DNA from: Nitrobacter vulgaris
GTDB taxonomy: Bacteria > Pseudomonadota > Alphaproteobacteria > Rhizobiales > Xanthobacteraceae
NCBI RefSeq assembly: GCF_002028545.1
Contig: NZ_MWPQ01000055.1
Location: 62,001 to 126,000 of the forward strand
Reading direction: 5' to 3'
Length of the DNA stretch: 64,000 nucleotides
The translations under genes and the position numbers were made by a program. Numbering within the stretch: the first letter of the stretch is position 1; each line of letters opens with the position of its first letter. Below, in pieces: positions 56,140-64,000 of this stretch. The notes beneath the pieces are model-generated. The model did not search any database and was not told the DNA's origin. It saw only the letters and a program-made list of their open reading frames with translations.

Positions 56140-56808
56140 TTATGTCGGGTCCGAATCCTCGCCGTGCCGGTAGAATTGCGTCCCGATCACGATCGGCGGA
56201 CGACCCTGATCCCGGCGGTGCTGATTGGTATCGCGCAGCGAATAGACGCAGCCGCAATACTCCTGTTGATAGAATTGCTCGCGCTTGCTGATATCGATCA
56301 TTCGCTGCGAGCCGCCGCCCTTGCGCCAGTTGAAATCCCAATACGAGAGACCGTCATAACGTCCGGCCGCGCGATGGCCGCAGTCGTTGATCTGCGCCAT
56401 GTTCTTCCAGCGGGAGATACCGAGCGACGAGGTCATCACCGGGAAACCATGCTCATGCGCATGGAGCGCGGTGCGCTCGAAGCGCATGTCGAAGCACATG
56501 GTGCAGCGCGCCCCGCGTTCAGGTTCCCACTCCATCCCCTTGGCACGGGCAAACCAATTGTCCTTATCGTAATCGGCATCGACGAACGGCACGCCGTGCT
56601 TCTCCGCGAAGCGGACGTTTTCGTCCTTGCGCAGCAGGTATTCCTTCAGGGGATGGATGTTCGGATTGTAAAAAAAGATCGTGTAATCGATCCCCGATGC
56701 GAGCATCGCTTCCATCACTTCGCCCGAGCAGGGCGCGCAACAGGAATGCAGCAACACCTTTTTTTGCCCGTTCGGGGGCGTCAGGTTCGGTCGGACGAAT
56801 TCGGTCAC
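56140..56808 (-). CDS. queH: Epoxyqueuosine reductase QueH (B12-independent)
   Basis: 222 residues from GTG 56808, matching the usual (M)[20 protein letters not shown] start; a GTG at 56913 would add 35 residues. Cys motifs of QueH (DUF208): [28 protein letters not shown] and [12 protein letters not shown], which bind an FeS cluster and a second iron. It performs the last step of queuosine synthesis, replacing the unrelated cobalamin-dependent QueG. It lies between two outward-facing B12 riboswitches but has none of its own. It may also read through into the metE leader. Confidence 0.92.
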   Translation of the reverse strand: MTEFVRPNLTPPNGQKKVLLHSCCAPCSGEVMEAMLASGIDYTIFFYNPNIHPLKEYLLRKDENVRFAEKHGVPFVDADYDKDNWFARAKGMEWEPERGARCTMCFDMRFERTALHAHEHGFPVMTSSLGISRWKNMAQINDCGHRAAGRYDGLSYWDFNWRKGGGSQRMIDISKREQFYQQEYCGCVYSLRDTNQHRRDQGRPPIVIGTQFYRHGEDSDPT

Positions 56809-56972
56809 GGCGGACTCGGCGGTTGAGCGGCGAAACAAACGCCGCGGCAAATCTGCGCAGATAATGGTCTGTATGATCGAAGCGTCAAGAGTTGGACAGA
56901 GCGATGGTTGCACAGCGTTTTTCGCCGAACTGTGAATTACGAGAATTGTGAAGCCGGAGTCGAAACGATCTG

Positions 56973-57000
56973 TTGACTCGGAATTTGGTGCGGCTACTAG
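56973..57000 (+). promoter_or_regulatory. Promoter candidate for the nrdAB riboswitch transcript
   Basis: TTGACT (56973-56978) and TACTAG (56995-57000), spacing 16, end 8 bp before the aptamer. The -35 is good and the -10 only moderate. Confidence 0.4.
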
Positions 57001-57008
57001 ATATGGTG

Positions 57009-57183
57009 GTCACGGTCTCTCGAGTCGCAACACCGAGAGCTAAAGAGGGAAGCCGGTAGTGCCGGCGCTGCCCCCGCAACTGTTAAGCGGCGAGCCGAAG
57101 TCCATTGAGTGTCACTGGGATCGCAAGGCCCTGGGAAGACCGGACGGACGCTGAGACCCCGCAAGCCAGGAAACCTGCCGTGA
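57009..57183 (+). promoter_or_regulatory. Cobalamin riboswitch upstream of nrdAB
   Basis: GAGGGAAGCCGGTAGTGCCGG (57045 on), CGCTGCCCCCGCAACTGTTA (57066 on), CACTGGGA and the B12 box variant GCCAGGAAACCTGCC (57164-57178, with A for the usual G). P1 can form from TCACGGT and ACCTGCCGTGA. Very similar to the metE aptamer, so the two are probably copies. Expected to repress class I RNR when B12 allows NrdJ to function. Confidence 0.95.
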
Positions 57184-57200
57184 CAGCCGAAACGTTCCCT

Positions 57201-57305
57201 GGGCGGGGTGTCCCAGCGGGCCGCTTGACGGGAATCGCGGCGTCCGCCGTGGGATTTCCTGCGCGCGTCTCCCGCCTGACCCCGGCTCGCAACAAAACTG
57301 GGGTC
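57201..57305 (+). promoter_or_regulatory. nrdA leader after the aptamer: shared block and start-site hairpin
   Basis: GGGCGGGGTGTCCC at 57201-57214 is identical to the metE leader block. GACCCC (57278-57283) and GGGGTC (57300-57305) form a 6-bp stem 8 nt before the ATG that covers the likely ribosome site, paralleling metE. Confidence 0.5.
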
Positions 57306-57313
57306 TTGAGCCG

Positions 57314-60223
57314 ATGTCTCTCGCAACCGAAGCTGCGCGTGCTGTGCGTCCGTCTTTGCCTGCTGCGGCTGCGATGCCGCCCAGCGAACCCGCGTATCAG
57401 GTCATTCGGCGCAACGGTTCGGTCTCGCCGTTCGATTCATCGAAGATCGCCGTCGCGCTGACCAAGGCGTTTCTTGCGGTCGAGGGAACCAGCGCCGCCG
57501 CCTCGCGCAGGGTCCATGACACCGTCACTGAGTTGACCGGCCAGATCGTCGCCAGCCTGTCGCGGCGGTCCGACGCCGGCCGCACCTTCCACATCGAGGA
57601 CATCCAGGATCAGGTCGAACTCGCGCTGATGCGGAGCGAGCATCACAAGGTCGCGCGCGCCTATGTGCTCTATCGCGAGGAGCGCGCTCGCGAACGGGCG
57701 AAGGCGCAAGGGTCGAAGGCAAAGAAGGGCATCCAGGCAGTGGTGACGCCAGTGCTGCGGATGAAGTTGGCTGACGGATCGATGGTACCTATCGATACCA
57801 AACGCCTCGCCGCCGTGGTGGAGGAGGCCTGCGCGGGGCTCGCGGATGTCTCTTCCTCCGCGATTCTGACTGAAACCCATCGCAACCTTTATGACGGCAT
57901 CAGCGTGGACGAACTGGCGCTGGCGACGATCCTTGCCGCCCGCACGCTGGTCGAAACCGATCCCGATTACGCCAAGGCCAGCGCCCGGCTGCTGCTCGAC
58001 AAGCTACGCCGCGAGGCTTTGAGCTTTGTCTCGGGACGGTCCGAGCAAGCCACGCAAGCCGAGATGGCAGAGCGCCACGCGGATTACTTCCGCGCTTATG
58101 TGCGAACGGGCATCGACAACGAACTGCTCGATCCGGAGATCGGCCGTTTCGACCTCGACCGGCTTGCGGCTGCGATGAAGCCGGAACGCGACCTGCGATT
58201 CGACTATCTCGGACTCCAGACGCTCTACGATCGCTACTTCCTGCACGTCCGCGGTGTGCGTTTCGAGCTGCCGCAAGCATTTTTCATGCGCGTCGCCTGC
58301 GGCCTCGCGCTGCGCGAGATCGATCGTGAGGAGAAGGCGATCGCGTTCTACGACCTGCTCTCATCGTTCGACTTCATGGCCTCGACGCCGACGCTGTTCA
58401 ACGCCGGCACGCTGCGCCCGCAGCTCTCGTCCTGCTTTCTCACGACTGTCGCCGACGACCTCGACGGCATCTTCAAGGCGATCAAGGACAATGCGTTGCT
58501 TTCCAAGTATGCGGGCGGGCTCGGCAACGACTGGACGCGCGTGCGTGGGCTCGGCGCACATATCAAGGGCACCAACGGCGAAAGCCAGGGCGTGGTGCCG
58601 TTCCTGAAAGTCGCGAACGATACCGCGATCGCCGTCAACCAGGGCGGCAAGCGCAAGGGCGCGGTGTGCGCATATCTCGAAACCTGGCACATCGACATCG
58701 AGGAATTTCTCGACCTGCGAAAGAACACCGGCGACGACCGTCGCCGCACCCATGACATGAATACGGCGAACTGGGTGCCGGACCTCTTCATGCAGCGCGT
58801 CGAAGAAGATGGCGTCTGGACGCTGTTCTCACCCGACGAGACGCCGGACCTGCACGATCTCGCCGGCAAGGCCTTCGCTGAACGCTACGCTCACTATGAA
58901 AAGAAGGCTGCGGGCGGCGAGCTACGGGTGACGAAGCAGGTCCGAGCTGTCGACCTGTGGCGGCGTATGCTGACCATGCTGTTCGAGACCGGGCATCCCT
59001 GGATCACCTTCAAAGACCCCTGCAACCTGCGCTCACCTCAGCAGCATTGCGGCGTCGTGCATTCCTCAAATCTCTGCACCGAGATCACGCTCAACACCTC
59101 AAAAACGGAGATCGCGGTCTGCAATCTCGGCTCCGTCAACCTGATGAACCACCTCAAGGACGGTAAGCTCGACCACGAGCACCTCGCGCGCACGGTCAAG
59201 ATTGCGATGCGCATGCTCGACAACGTGCTAGACGTGAATTTCTACACCATTCCGGAGGCGCGGACCTCGAACCTGCGGCACAGGCCGGTTGGGCTCGGCG
59301 TCATGGGCTTTCAGGATACGCTCAACATCCTGCGCCTGCCTTATGCGTCGGACGACGCCGTGGCCTTCGCAGACGAGAGCATGGAAGCGATCGCCTATTA
59401 CGCGATTTCCGGGTCGGTCGATCTCGCGGCCGAGCGCGGCCGCTATCCCTCCTATCAAGGATCGCTGTGGTCGAAGGGTATCCTGCCGCTCGATTCCCTC
59501 ACGCTGGTCGATGAGGCGCGCGGCGTAGCAGTCGAGATCGACCGTTCCAGCCGTCTCGACTGGGCCTCGCTGCGCGAGAGCGTCATGACCATCGGGATGC
59601 GCAATTCGAACTGCATGGCGATCGCGCCGACCGCGACGATCTCCAACATCTGCGGGGTGTCGCAGTCGATCGAGCCCGCCTATCAGAACCTCTACGTCAA
59701 ATCCAACATGTCCGGCGACTTCACGGTAGTGAACGCGCATCTCGTGCGCGATCTCAAGGCACGCGGCCTATGGGACGAGGTGATGATCTCGGATCTCAAG
59801 TATTTCGACGGCAGCGTCGGTCAGATCGACCGCGTTCCCGATGATCTCAAGGCACTCTATGCCACCGCCTTCGAGATTGACTCAGGCTGGCTGATCGACG
59901 CCGCGTCGCGCCGGCAGAAGTGGATCGACCAGGCGCAGTCGCTCAATCTCTACATTGCCAATCCGAGCGGCAAAAAGCTCGACGCGCTCTATCGCCATGC
60001 CTGGAAACGCGGCCTGAAGACGACCTATTACCTGCGCTCGCGGTCGGCGACGCATGTCGAGAAATCCACGCTCAAAGGCACCGACGGCAAGCTCAACGCT
60101 GTGTCCGCGGCCGTTTCCGCCGCAGCGCAGGACGGCCATGCGAATGGACACAATCGCTCCGACAACACTGAAGGCTGGAAAGCCTGCCGCATCGAGGATC
60201 CCACCTGCGAGGCGTGTCAGTAG
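57314..60223 (+). CDS. nrdA: Ribonucleotide reductase class I alpha subunit
   Basis: 969 residues. Two tandem ATP-cone regions at the N-terminus: [20 protein letters not shown] (about 28-110) and [20 protein letters not shown] (about 146-235). Catalytic core with redox Cys in [12 protein letters not shown], the N-x-C-x-E triad in [12 protein letters not shown], and the [20 protein letters not shown] block; C-terminal redox Cys in DPTCEACQ. Reduces NDPs to dNDPs with the NrdB radical. The double ATP cone suggests dATP control. Regulated by the riboswitch above; nrdB follows 56 bp later. Confidence 0.97.
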   Translation: MSLATEAARAVRPSLPAAAAMPPSEPAYQVIRRNGSVSPFDSSKIAVALTKAFLAVEGTSAAASRRVHDTVTELTGQIVASLSRRSDAGRTFHIEDIQDQVELALMRSEHHKVARAYVLYREERARERAKAQGSKAKKGIQAVVTPVLRMKLADGSMVPIDTKRLAAVVEEACAGLADVSSSAILTETHRNLYDGISVDELALATILAARTLVETDPDYAKASARLLLDKLRREALSFVSGRSEQATQAEMAERHADYFRAYVRTGIDNELLDPEIGRFDLDRLAAAMKPERDLRFDYLGLQTLYDRYFLHVRGVRFELPQAFFMRVACGLALREIDREEKAIAFYDLLSSFDFMASTPTLFNAGTLRPQLSSCFLTTVADDLDGIFKAIKDNALLSKYAGGLGNDWTRVRGLGAHIKGTNGESQGVVPFLKVANDTAIAVNQGGKRKGAVCAYLETWHIDIEEFLDLRKNTGDDRRRTHDMNTANWVPDLFMQRVEEDGVWTLFSPDETPDLHDLAGKAFAERYAHYEKKAAGGELRVTKQVRAVDLWRRMLTMLFETGHPWITFKDPCNLRSPQQHCGVVHSSNLCTEITLNTSKTEIAVCNLGSVNLMNHLKDGKLDHEHLARTVKIAMRMLDNVLDVNFYTIPEARTSNLRHRPVGLGVMGFQDTLNILRLPYASDDAVAFADESMEAIAYYAISGSVDLAAERGRYPSYQGSLWSKGILPLDSLTLVDEARGVAVEIDRSSRLDWASLRESVMTIGMRNSNCMAIAPTATISNICGVSQSIEPAYQNLYVKSNMSGDFTVVNAHLVRDLKARGLWDEVMISDLKYFDGSVGQIDRVPDDLKALYATAFEIDSGWLIDAASRRQKWIDQAQSLNLYIANPSGKKLDALYRHAWKRGLKTTYYLRSRSATHVEKSTLKGTDGKLNAVSAAVSAAAQDGHANGHNRSDNTEGWKACRIEDPTCEACQ

Positions 60224-60279
60224 CCTCATTTCGTGCTCGCGCGTCGCTTGCACAAAGAAGAAACAATCAGGAACACCCC

Positions 60280-61455
60280 ATGCTCGATTGGTCCGACACC
60301 TCTTCTCCCGCACTGGCACGATCCGCTCCGCCGCAGACGCTCGCGCATAACGACGTGACGTCTGATCCATCGCCTTGCGTGACAATGACCGACACCTCTG
60401 TCGATGCCACCGGCCTCGGCGAAATCGATCGCGGCGCTGCGCGGGTGCGCGTCGACGACAAGCGGATGATCAACGCCCGCGCCGACGTCAACCAGCTCCT
60501 GCCGCTCAAGTACCGATGGGCCTGGGAGAAGTATCTCTCCGGCTGCAATAATCACTGGATGCCGACCGAAGTGTCGATGCAGGCCGACATCGCATTGTGG
60601 AAATCGAAGGACGGCCTCACCGATGACGAGCGGCGCATGATCAAGCGCAATCTCGGCTTCTTCGCGGCGTCTGAGTCGCTGGTCGCCAATAACATCGTTC
60701 TGGCGATCTACCGCCACCTCACCAATCCCGAATGCCGGCAATATCTGCTTCGCCAGGCCTTCGAGGAAGCCGTCCACACCCACACCTTCCAGTACATCGT
60801 CGAAAGTCTTGGTCTCGACGAGGGCGAATTGTTCAACATGTATCGCGAGGTGCCCTCTATCACCGACAAGGCGGCCTGGGCGCTCAAACACACGCAGCAT
60901 CTCGACGACCCCGGCTTCAAGACCGGCACGCCGGAAGCGGATCAGGCGTTCCTGCGCGACCTCGTCGCGTTCTACGTCGTGTTCGAAGGGATGTGGTTCT
61001 ATACGGGCTTCGTGCAGATCCTCTCGCTCGGCCGGCGCAACAAGATGGTGGGCATCGCCGAGCAGTATCAATACATCCTGCGCGACGAGTCGATCCACCT
61101 GAACTTCGGCATCGACATCATCAACCAGATCAAAATCGAGAACCCGCATCTCTGGAGCAAGCATTTCCAGGAAGAGGTGCGCGCCATGCTGAAGAATGCC
61201 GCCGAGCTCGAAGCCGCGTATGGGCGGGACACCATGCCACGCGGGTTCCTTGGCCTGAATGCCGCGCTGTGCGAGACCTACATGCACGTCATCGCCAACC
61301 GGCGATGCGCTCAGCTCGGGCTCGCGCCGGTGTTTCCCGAGGCCGACAATCCCTTTCCGTGGATGAGCGAGGCGATGGATCTCAAGAAGGAGAAAAACTT
61401 TTTTGAGACCCGCGTCATCGAATACCAGAATGGCGGCGCACTTGCGTGGGATTAA
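60280..61455 (+). CDS. nrdB: Ribonucleotide reductase beta subunit, class Ic type (Mn/Fe)
   Basis: 391 residues from ATG 60280 (CAGGA upstream). Metal ligands line up with the Chlamydia trachomatis R2 protein at a constant offset of 43: Glu132 (Glu89), Glu163 (Glu120), His166 (His123), Glu236 (Glu193), Glu270 (Glu227), His273 (His230). The radical Tyr position is Phe170 in [13 protein letters not shown], as Phe127 in Chlamydia, and the first ligand is Glu rather than Asp. These are the marks of class Ic, which uses a Mn(IV)/Fe(III) centre instead of a tyrosyl radical. The 60-residue N-terminal extension is variable. Confidence 0.95.
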   Translation: MLDWSDTSSPALARSAPPQTLAHNDVTSDPSPCVTMTDTSVDATGLGEIDRGAARVRVDDKRMINARADVNQLLPLKYRWAWEKYLSGCNNHWMPTEVSMQADIALWKSKDGLTDDERRMIKRNLGFFAASESLVANNIVLAIYRHLTNPECRQYLLRQAFEEAVHTHTFQYIVESLGLDEGELFNMYREVPSITDKAAWALKHTQHLDDPGFKTGTPEADQAFLRDLVAFYVVFEGMWFYTGFVQILSLGRRNKMVGIAEQYQYILRDESIHLNFGIDIINQIKIENPHLWSKHFQEEVRAMLKNAAELEAAYGRDTMPRGFLGLNAALCETYMHVIANRRCAQLGLAPVFPEADNPFPWMSEAMDLKKEKNFFETRVIEYQNGGALAWD

Positions 61456-61503
61456 CAGGACCGCAGAATGCCGACCGAATAAATCGGAAGCACCACACCT
61501 AAC

Positions 61504-62712
61504 TTAAGCCGCCGCCATAGCCTCCCTCCTAGGGAAGAACGGCCGAAAGCTCATCAGGATCAGCATAGCCATCAGGCCCATGCCCCACGAACCGACATAC
61601 ATCAGCGCGTAGCTGCCGAAATGGTCGTAGATCAGCCCGCCCAGCAGCGGGCCGGTCGACATGCCAAGGCTGCCGGCCATCGCGGTGCCGCCGATGATCG
61701 TGCCCATCATCTTCAACGGGAAATTCTCCCGGATGATCACGGCATAGAGCGGCATCGTTCCGGCGTAAAGGAAGCCGACCACCACCGCCACGGCGTAGAA
61801 ACCGCCGAGCTGGTTGACGAAAGCATAGGCGAGTACGCCGAAGGCCTGCGCCATCAGTCCGATCACCAGAACGCGTTGCGCACCGAACCGATCTCCCGCA
61901 AGGCCGAACCCGATGCGACCGAACATGCCGGCCAACCCCTCGATGCTGTAGATCGACACCGCAGCAATCATCGGTATGCCGCACGTCACCGCATAGCTCA
62001 CCGTATGAAAGATCGGGCCTGAGTGAGTGGCGCAGCAGAAGAAGTTCGCCAGCATCAAAATGATGAACTGCGGTGAACTCACCGCTTGCCGGACGGTCAT
62101 GTTCGATTGCGTCTCACTCATTGTCATCCCGGCCGGTCCGCCCTCCAACGCCGGCGGCCGACGCACGAGCAGTGCGGCGGGAATCATCAGAACCGCGGTG
62201 AGAGCAGCGATGATCAGCATCGATGTCCGCCAGTCATGGATCGTGACCAGCCAGGCTGCAAGCGGCGCCATGGTCATCGGCGCCATGCCCATGCCTGCGG
62301 AGACCAGCGAGACGGCAAGACCGCGCTGCGTATCGAACCAACCGGTCACGCAAGCCATCATCGGCGCAAGGATGGCGGCGGTTGACGCACCGATCAAAAG
62401 ACCAAATTGAAATTGAAACGCGATTAGCGATTCCGCCCGGCTGGCGAGCGCCAAGCTCGCCGCCAGCGCGACCGACCCCGTGAGCACCACCGGGCGTGGG
62501 CCGAACCTGTCGGAGAGGTTGCCCCACACCATGCTGGCCGCCGCCATGGCGAGGAAACCGATCGTCATCGCCGTGGATATGCCGGTGACGGACCAGCCGG
62601 TGTCCTGCGACATCGGCCGCAGGAAGATAGGCAACGAAAACATGGCGCCGATCGCGACGCAGCCCAAGAGGCCGCCCGCCGCAACGATCACCCAGCGATA
62701 GTAATGATTCAT
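61504..62712 (-). CDS. MFS transporter
   Basis: 402 residues from ATG 62712, twelve predicted helices. The loop 2-3 motif GNLSDRFGPRPVV and its repeat GLAGDRFGAQRVL in the second half are typical of the major facilitator superfamily; GSVGLxxGP-like SLGMSTGPLLGGLIYDHFGS near the end resembles the oxalate/monocarboxylate (OFA/MCT) branch. Substrate unknown. Convergent with nrdB, 48 bp apart, and not obviously related to it. The longer frame to 62781 is less likely. Confidence 0.9.
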   Translation of the reverse strand: MNHYYRWVIVAAGGLLGCVAIGAMFSLPIFLRPMSQDTGWSVTGISTAMTIGFLAMAAASMVWGNLSDRFGPRPVVLTGSVALAASLALASRAESLIAFQFQFGLLIGASTAAILAPMMACVTGWFDTQRGLAVSLVSAGMGMAPMTMAPLAAWLVTIHDWRTSMLIIAALTAVLMIPAALLVRRPPALEGGPAGMTMSETQSNMTVRQAVSSPQFIILMLANFFCCATHSGPIFHTVSYAVTCGIPMIAAVSIYSIEGLAGMFGRIGFGLAGDRFGAQRVLVIGLMAQAFGVLAYAFVNQLGGFYAVAVVVGFLYAGTMPLYAVIIRENFPLKMMGTIIGGTAMAGSLGMSTGPLLGGLIYDHFGSYALMYVGSWGMGLMAMLILMSFRPFFPRREAMAAA

Positions 62713-62820
62713 GGTCCTTGCCCGACGCTCCTGCTCCATCGGGCGGCCTGCCCGCCCGATGTCCCAAGGACGCATCAGCACGGTCGGTGCCGACAGCCGC
62801 CTGCTTTTTATTCCTGGTGT

Positions 62821-62950
62821 TTAGAACCCCGCGCCTGATGGAATCAGACGCGAGGTTCTATAATTTGTTTGACGCGTTTCTTTACGCGAACCGTTATCTG
62901 TCCTCGGGGTCAAGCCCGAGAGCATGCTTCGCTCGAAACGCTATAGACAT
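62821..62950. repeat. Extragenic repeat, family B, largest copy
   Basis: Hairpin AGAACC..CGCG / CGCGAGGTTCT around GATGGAATCAGA (62823-62859), then TTTGACGCGTTTCTTTACGC and GAGCATGCTTCGCTCGAAAC followed by GCTATAGACATG. The later blocks match 42078-42152. Lies between the MFS and VOC genes. Confidence 0.75.
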
Positions 62951-62954
62951 GCGA

Positions 62955-63401
62955 TCAGCCTTGCGGCGGTTTCCAGTCAGCCGATGGAATGACGTTGATC
63001 ATCCAGGGGATGCCGAACTTGTCGGTCAGCGTGCCGAAGCCGGGCGACCAGAAGGTTTCGGCGAACGGCATGCCTGCTTTGCCGCCTTCGGAGAGCTGAT
63101 CGAACCAGCGCCGGGCCTCGGCCATGTCATTCGTGTGCAGGGTAACGTCGAAGCCATTCTTGGGTTTGTCGATGTTAGATGCCCATCCGACGTCCATGTC
63201 GGCGCCCATCAGCGCCTGATCGCCAACATCGAGCCAGCAATGCATCAGCCAGGTTTTGTACTTCTCGTCCGTGATCGGCATGCCCGGAGGCGCATCGCCG
63301 TAGGGCATGGCTGCCTTGATCGTCCCGCCGAGGACTTTGGCGTAGAACTCGAATGCCTCGCGGCACTGGCCCCGGAAGCTAAGGCTGGTCACGATCTTCA
63401 T
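62955..63401 (-). CDS. VOC-family protein, PhnB-like
   Basis: 148 residues from ATG 63401. MKIVTSLSFRGQCREAFEFY, then YAKVLGGTIKAAMPYGDAP and DKFGIPWMINV at the end are the signature of the PhnB/YjdN branch of the vicinal-oxygen-chelate fold. Family members are uncharacterised or metal-binding dioxygenase/glyoxalase-like. Divergent from the marR gene with a palindrome between, suggesting the regulator controls it. Confidence 0.92.
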   Translation of the reverse strand: MKIVTSLSFRGQCREAFEFYAKVLGGTIKAAMPYGDAPPGMPITDEKYKTWLMHCWLDVGDQALMGADMDVGWASNIDKPKNGFDVTLHTNDMAEARRWFDQLSEGGKAGMPFAETFWSPGFGTLTDKFGIPWMINVIPSADWKPPQG

Positions 63402-63488
63402 GTTGGCTCCTTTCTCACAGGGGTGTTGACTCGCATTATGAAAGATTGAGCTGCCAGGACACGCCGCCGACGCCGATTGACGACCTCC

Positions 63489-63515
63489 TACATAAGTTGA
63501 TATCAACGTAATGTA
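63489..63515. promoter_or_regulatory. Palindromic operator candidate between VOC gene and marR
   Basis: GTTGATATCAAC (63496-63507) is a perfect 12-bp palindrome flanked by TACAT (63489-63493) and ATGTA (63511-63515). This is the size and symmetry of MarR-family operators and lies 22 bp before the marR ATG. Confidence 0.6.
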
Positions 63516-63536
63516 GCCGCGGAGTCAAGCTCCCTG

Positions 63537-64000
63537 ATGCGTACGCTTTCGGATCCTGCTTTTGAAACCACGATTCTGGTGCGCGACACCTGCTTGTGCC
63601 TCCATGCCCAGAGGGCAGCGCGAGCGATCGCACGCCGCTTCGATATCGTGTTGAAGCCGGTTGGCCTCACCAGCGGACAGTTCTCCCTGCTCATGTCGCT
63701 CAACCGGCCGCAGCCACCGAACCTCAGCAGCGTAGCGGCGCTGCTGGCGATGGACAGGACAACCTTGACTGCCAATCTCAAGCCGCTGGAGCGTCGGCGT
63801 CTTGTCAAAACAATGGCCGACCCAAAGGACGGGCGCGCCCGACTGTTGCAGCTGACGCCTCATGGCCGGGCCGTTCTGGCCGTGGCGGTGCCGATCTGGC
63901 GACATCTTCATGCGGAAATCGAAAAAGAGCTCTCAGACCCGGATCGTCTGCGCACCGAACTCAACACTTTGTCGACATTTGACAATCGCGGCAGTGTCGC
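63537..64000 (+). CDS. MarR-family transcriptional regulator (3' end outside window)
   Basis: At least 154 residues from ATG 63537, still open at the window edge. Winged-helix DNA-binding part: GLTSGQFSLLMSLNRPQPPN, LSSVAALLAMDRTTLTANLK, PLERRRLVKTMADPKDGRAR and LLQLTPHGRAVLAVAVPIW. The family are small dimeric repressors released by phenolic or oxidising ligands. Probably represses itself and the divergent VOC gene. Confidence 0.93.
   Translation, partial: MRTLSDPAFETTILVRDTCLCLHAQRAARAIARRFDIVLKPVGLTSGQFSLLMSLNRPQPPNLSSVAALLAMDRTTLTANLKPLERRRLVKTMADPKDGRARLLQLTPHGRAVLAVAVPIWRHLHAEIEKELSDPDRLRTELNTLSTFDNRGSV

Noticed and set aside
1-64000. tRNA, rRNA, CRISPR arrays and complete insertion sequences
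   Set aside because: No cloverleaf with T-arm sequence, no regularly spaced repeats and no intact transposase were seen; a tRNAscan-SE or ISfinder run would settle this.

Overview
The window reads as chromosomal DNA of an alphaproteobacterium of the Bradyrhizobium / Nitrobacter / Rhodopseudomonas group. I infer this from gene order (rpsP-rimM-trmD-rplS-leuC, then leuD-asd-leuB), the PhyR-NepR-EcfG stress system, a Rhodopseudomonas-like malonyl-CoA synthase, small secreted proteins familiar from that family, and dispersed extragenic palindromes. Genus is not resolved. I saw no tRNA, rRNA or CRISPR array.

0-11.4 kb: the 3' part of malate synthase G; a DUF883 protein and a holin-like membrane protein, with a perfect-looking EcfG promoter ahead of them; the general stress response core (phyR, nepR, ecfG and an HWE-type sensor kinase); mtaB-dapF; and a secreted GyrI-like / SIMPL pair. 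11.4-24.5 kb: a promoter and a run of stem-loops before ffh, then the rpsP-rimM-trmD-rplS operon with an extra DUF3658 gene between rimM and trmD, then leuC, leuD, asd and leuB interspersed with small secreted proteins, some extremely His-rich. 24.5-44 kb: Cu/Zn SOD, a molybdopterin oxidoreductase with a b-type cytochrome, matB, sdhCDAB, an OmpA-like protein, argG, a PAP2 phosphatase, rlmN, IalB, YkvA, phhB, fdxA, DUF488 and htpG. 44-48 kb: a four-gene PepSY-TM / DUF2271 / DUF4198 / ApbE cluster, probably an envelope flavin-linked redox system. 49-53.3 kb: a decayed accessory segment starting at the 5' end of dusA, with an integrase relic, two orphan small genes, a frameshifted membrane gene and a 5'-truncated autotransporter.

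The most interesting part is 53.4-61.5 kb. metE, queH and nrdAB lie side by side, with two cobalamin riboswitches flanking queH and pointing outward, one into metE and one into nrdAB. MetE, QueH and class I NrdAB are all cobalamin-independent counterparts of B12-dependent enzymes (MetH, QueG, NrdJ), so this looks like a locus for living without B12. The two riboswitch leaders also share a 14-nt block beyond the aptamer and each has a short hairpin at the start codon. The NrdB subunit has the class Ic signature (Glu and Phe in place of the usual Asp and radical Tyr), implying a Mn/Fe cofactor. The window ends with an MFS transporter, a VOC-family protein and a divergent MarR regulator that share a palindromic operator candidate.
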